Below are positions 7,402 through 7,826 of a stretch of DNA of 7,826 nt, piece after piece (positions within the stretch are counted from its first letter, which is position 1; every line of letters starts with the position of its first letter). Under the pieces are notes generated by a model, which was not told the DNA's origin, ran no database searches, and worked only from the letters and a program-made list of their open reading frames with translations. The translations under genes and the position numbers were made by a program. Source of the DNA: JBEAOO01 sp041164825 (GTDB taxonomy: Bacteria > Pseudomonadota > Gammaproteobacteria > Burkholderiales > Burkholderiaceae_C); assembly GCA_041164825.1 (NCBI GenBank), contig JBEAOO010000243.1, positions 1 through 7,826 on the forward strand, given 5' to 3'.

Positions 7402-7545
7402 TGTGAGTGCCTAGGGCAGATCCATGTCAGGCTGCGCAATGAATTCACCACTTTCCAGCGACCCACAGCACTGAAGCTCATGCCCGGCACGAAACCGCAC
7501 ACTGCAGCGAGTCCTCGGCGCAGCACTGGCAAAGAGCCAGAGTTG

Positions 7546-7770
7546 ATGGCTGGTGAAGCAAAACGTATTTTGCGGGCCGCAATGGCGCGACGCGGCTACA
7601 GCTACAAAATGCTGGCGGAAGCGCTCGCTTCCCAGCAGGGCAGCGGGCCGATCGAGTCTGTCCAGTCCCTCACCAACAAAGTGAATCGTGGACGGTTCTC
7701 CTTCGCCTTTTTCCTGCGTGCTGCCCGTGCCATGGGCTCCACGCCACAAGAATGGGAATTCGATGCCTAG
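7546..7770 (+). CDS. Small DUF6471-like protein
   Basis: A protein of 74 residues from the ATG at 7546. The whole product resembles the DUF6471 family: AKRILRAAMARRGYSYKMLAEAL looks like the first two helices of a helix-turn-helix fold, followed by SLTNKVNRGRFSFAFFLRAARAMG, which matches the family pattern N-K-(x)-RG-F-(x)-AF-L. I recall the family as compact domains of about 65-75 residues with no experimentally settled role; DNA binding is an inference from the helix-turn-helix-like look. The frame is open back to ATG 7366 (134 residues) with another ATG at 7480 (96 residues). I prefer 7546 because the family match begins there and the upstream residues look unstructured, but no good ribosome site settles it; 7480 is possible. 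ATG 7366 lies inside the palindrome and is unlikely. Codon use is less GC-biased than in tamA and tamB, suggesting a different origin. Confidence 0.65.
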   Translation: MAGEAKRILRAAMARRGYSYKMLAEALASQQGSGPIESVQSLTNKVNRGRFSFAFFLRAARAMGSTPQEWEFDA

Positions 7771-7776
7771 ACTCGA

Positions 7777-7796
7777 AGCCTGCGGACTAGCAGGCT
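7777..7796 (+). terminator. 7-bp hairpin after the small gene
   Basis: The stem agcctgc (7777-7783) pairs perfectly with gcaggct (7790-7796) around the loop ggacta, beginning six bases after the stop at 7768-7770. The position suits a terminator, but no T-run follows (gctgaattacc), so Rho-independent activity is doubtful. The remaining 30 bases to the window edge show no recognisable feature. Confidence 0.35.
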
Positions 7797-7826
7797 GCTG
7801 AATTACCGCCCCCTCACGACGAACAA

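Noticed and set aside
7411..7749. 112-codon minus-strand frame opposite the small downstream gene
   Set aside because: No recognisable domain, while the plus strand matches a known small family over its full length.
7777..7826. Terminal end of an insertion sequence
   Set aside because: The sequence gcaggctgctga is reminiscent of some IS ends, but no transposase, matching inverted end or target duplication is in the window, so it cannot be supported.

Overview
The window comes from a GC-rich Gram-negative bacterium. The protein relatives I recognise (a CoxE-like vWA protein, TamA and a TamB ending in DVIWTWRWK), the GC-biased third codon positions and the tRNA-Arg(CCU) with an encoded CCA all fit a betaproteobacterium, most likely Burkholderiales/Comamonadaceae. 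That placement rests on pattern memory, not on a search.

Layout. Bases 1-7101 are a tightly packed plus-strand cluster: the 3' part of a vWA-domain protein gene (stop at 777-779), tamA (776-2695) overlapping it by an ATGA junction, and a long tamB (2725-7101) after a 29-base gap. TamA is an Omp85-family outer-membrane barrel with three POTRA-like domains. TamB is an inner-membrane-anchored, periplasm-spanning beta-helical protein. Together they form the translocation and assembly module linking the two membranes, implicated in phospholipid transport to the outer membrane and in insertion of some outer-membrane proteins. The vWA gene is probably co-transcribed with them but has no known role in that machine.

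After tamB lies a 122-base spacer with only weak hairpins, then a complete tRNA-Arg(CCU) gene at 7224-7298. Beyond it the character changes: GC appears lower by eye and codon use less biased. A striking cluster of repeats follows (a perfect 17-bp inverted repeat with a 4-base loop, plus a third near-identical copy in direct orientation). Next comes a small gene for a DUF6471-like helix-turn-helix-type protein ending at 7770, and a 7-bp hairpin near the window edge. The tRNA may therefore mark the edge between conserved chromosome and accessory DNA, but no integrase or duplicated tRNA end is visible here.

The first 7.1 kb is ordinary conserved genome content. The part most worth a second look is the repeat cluster plus small gene downstream of the tRNA. 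I see no convincing evidence for a large undescribed system.
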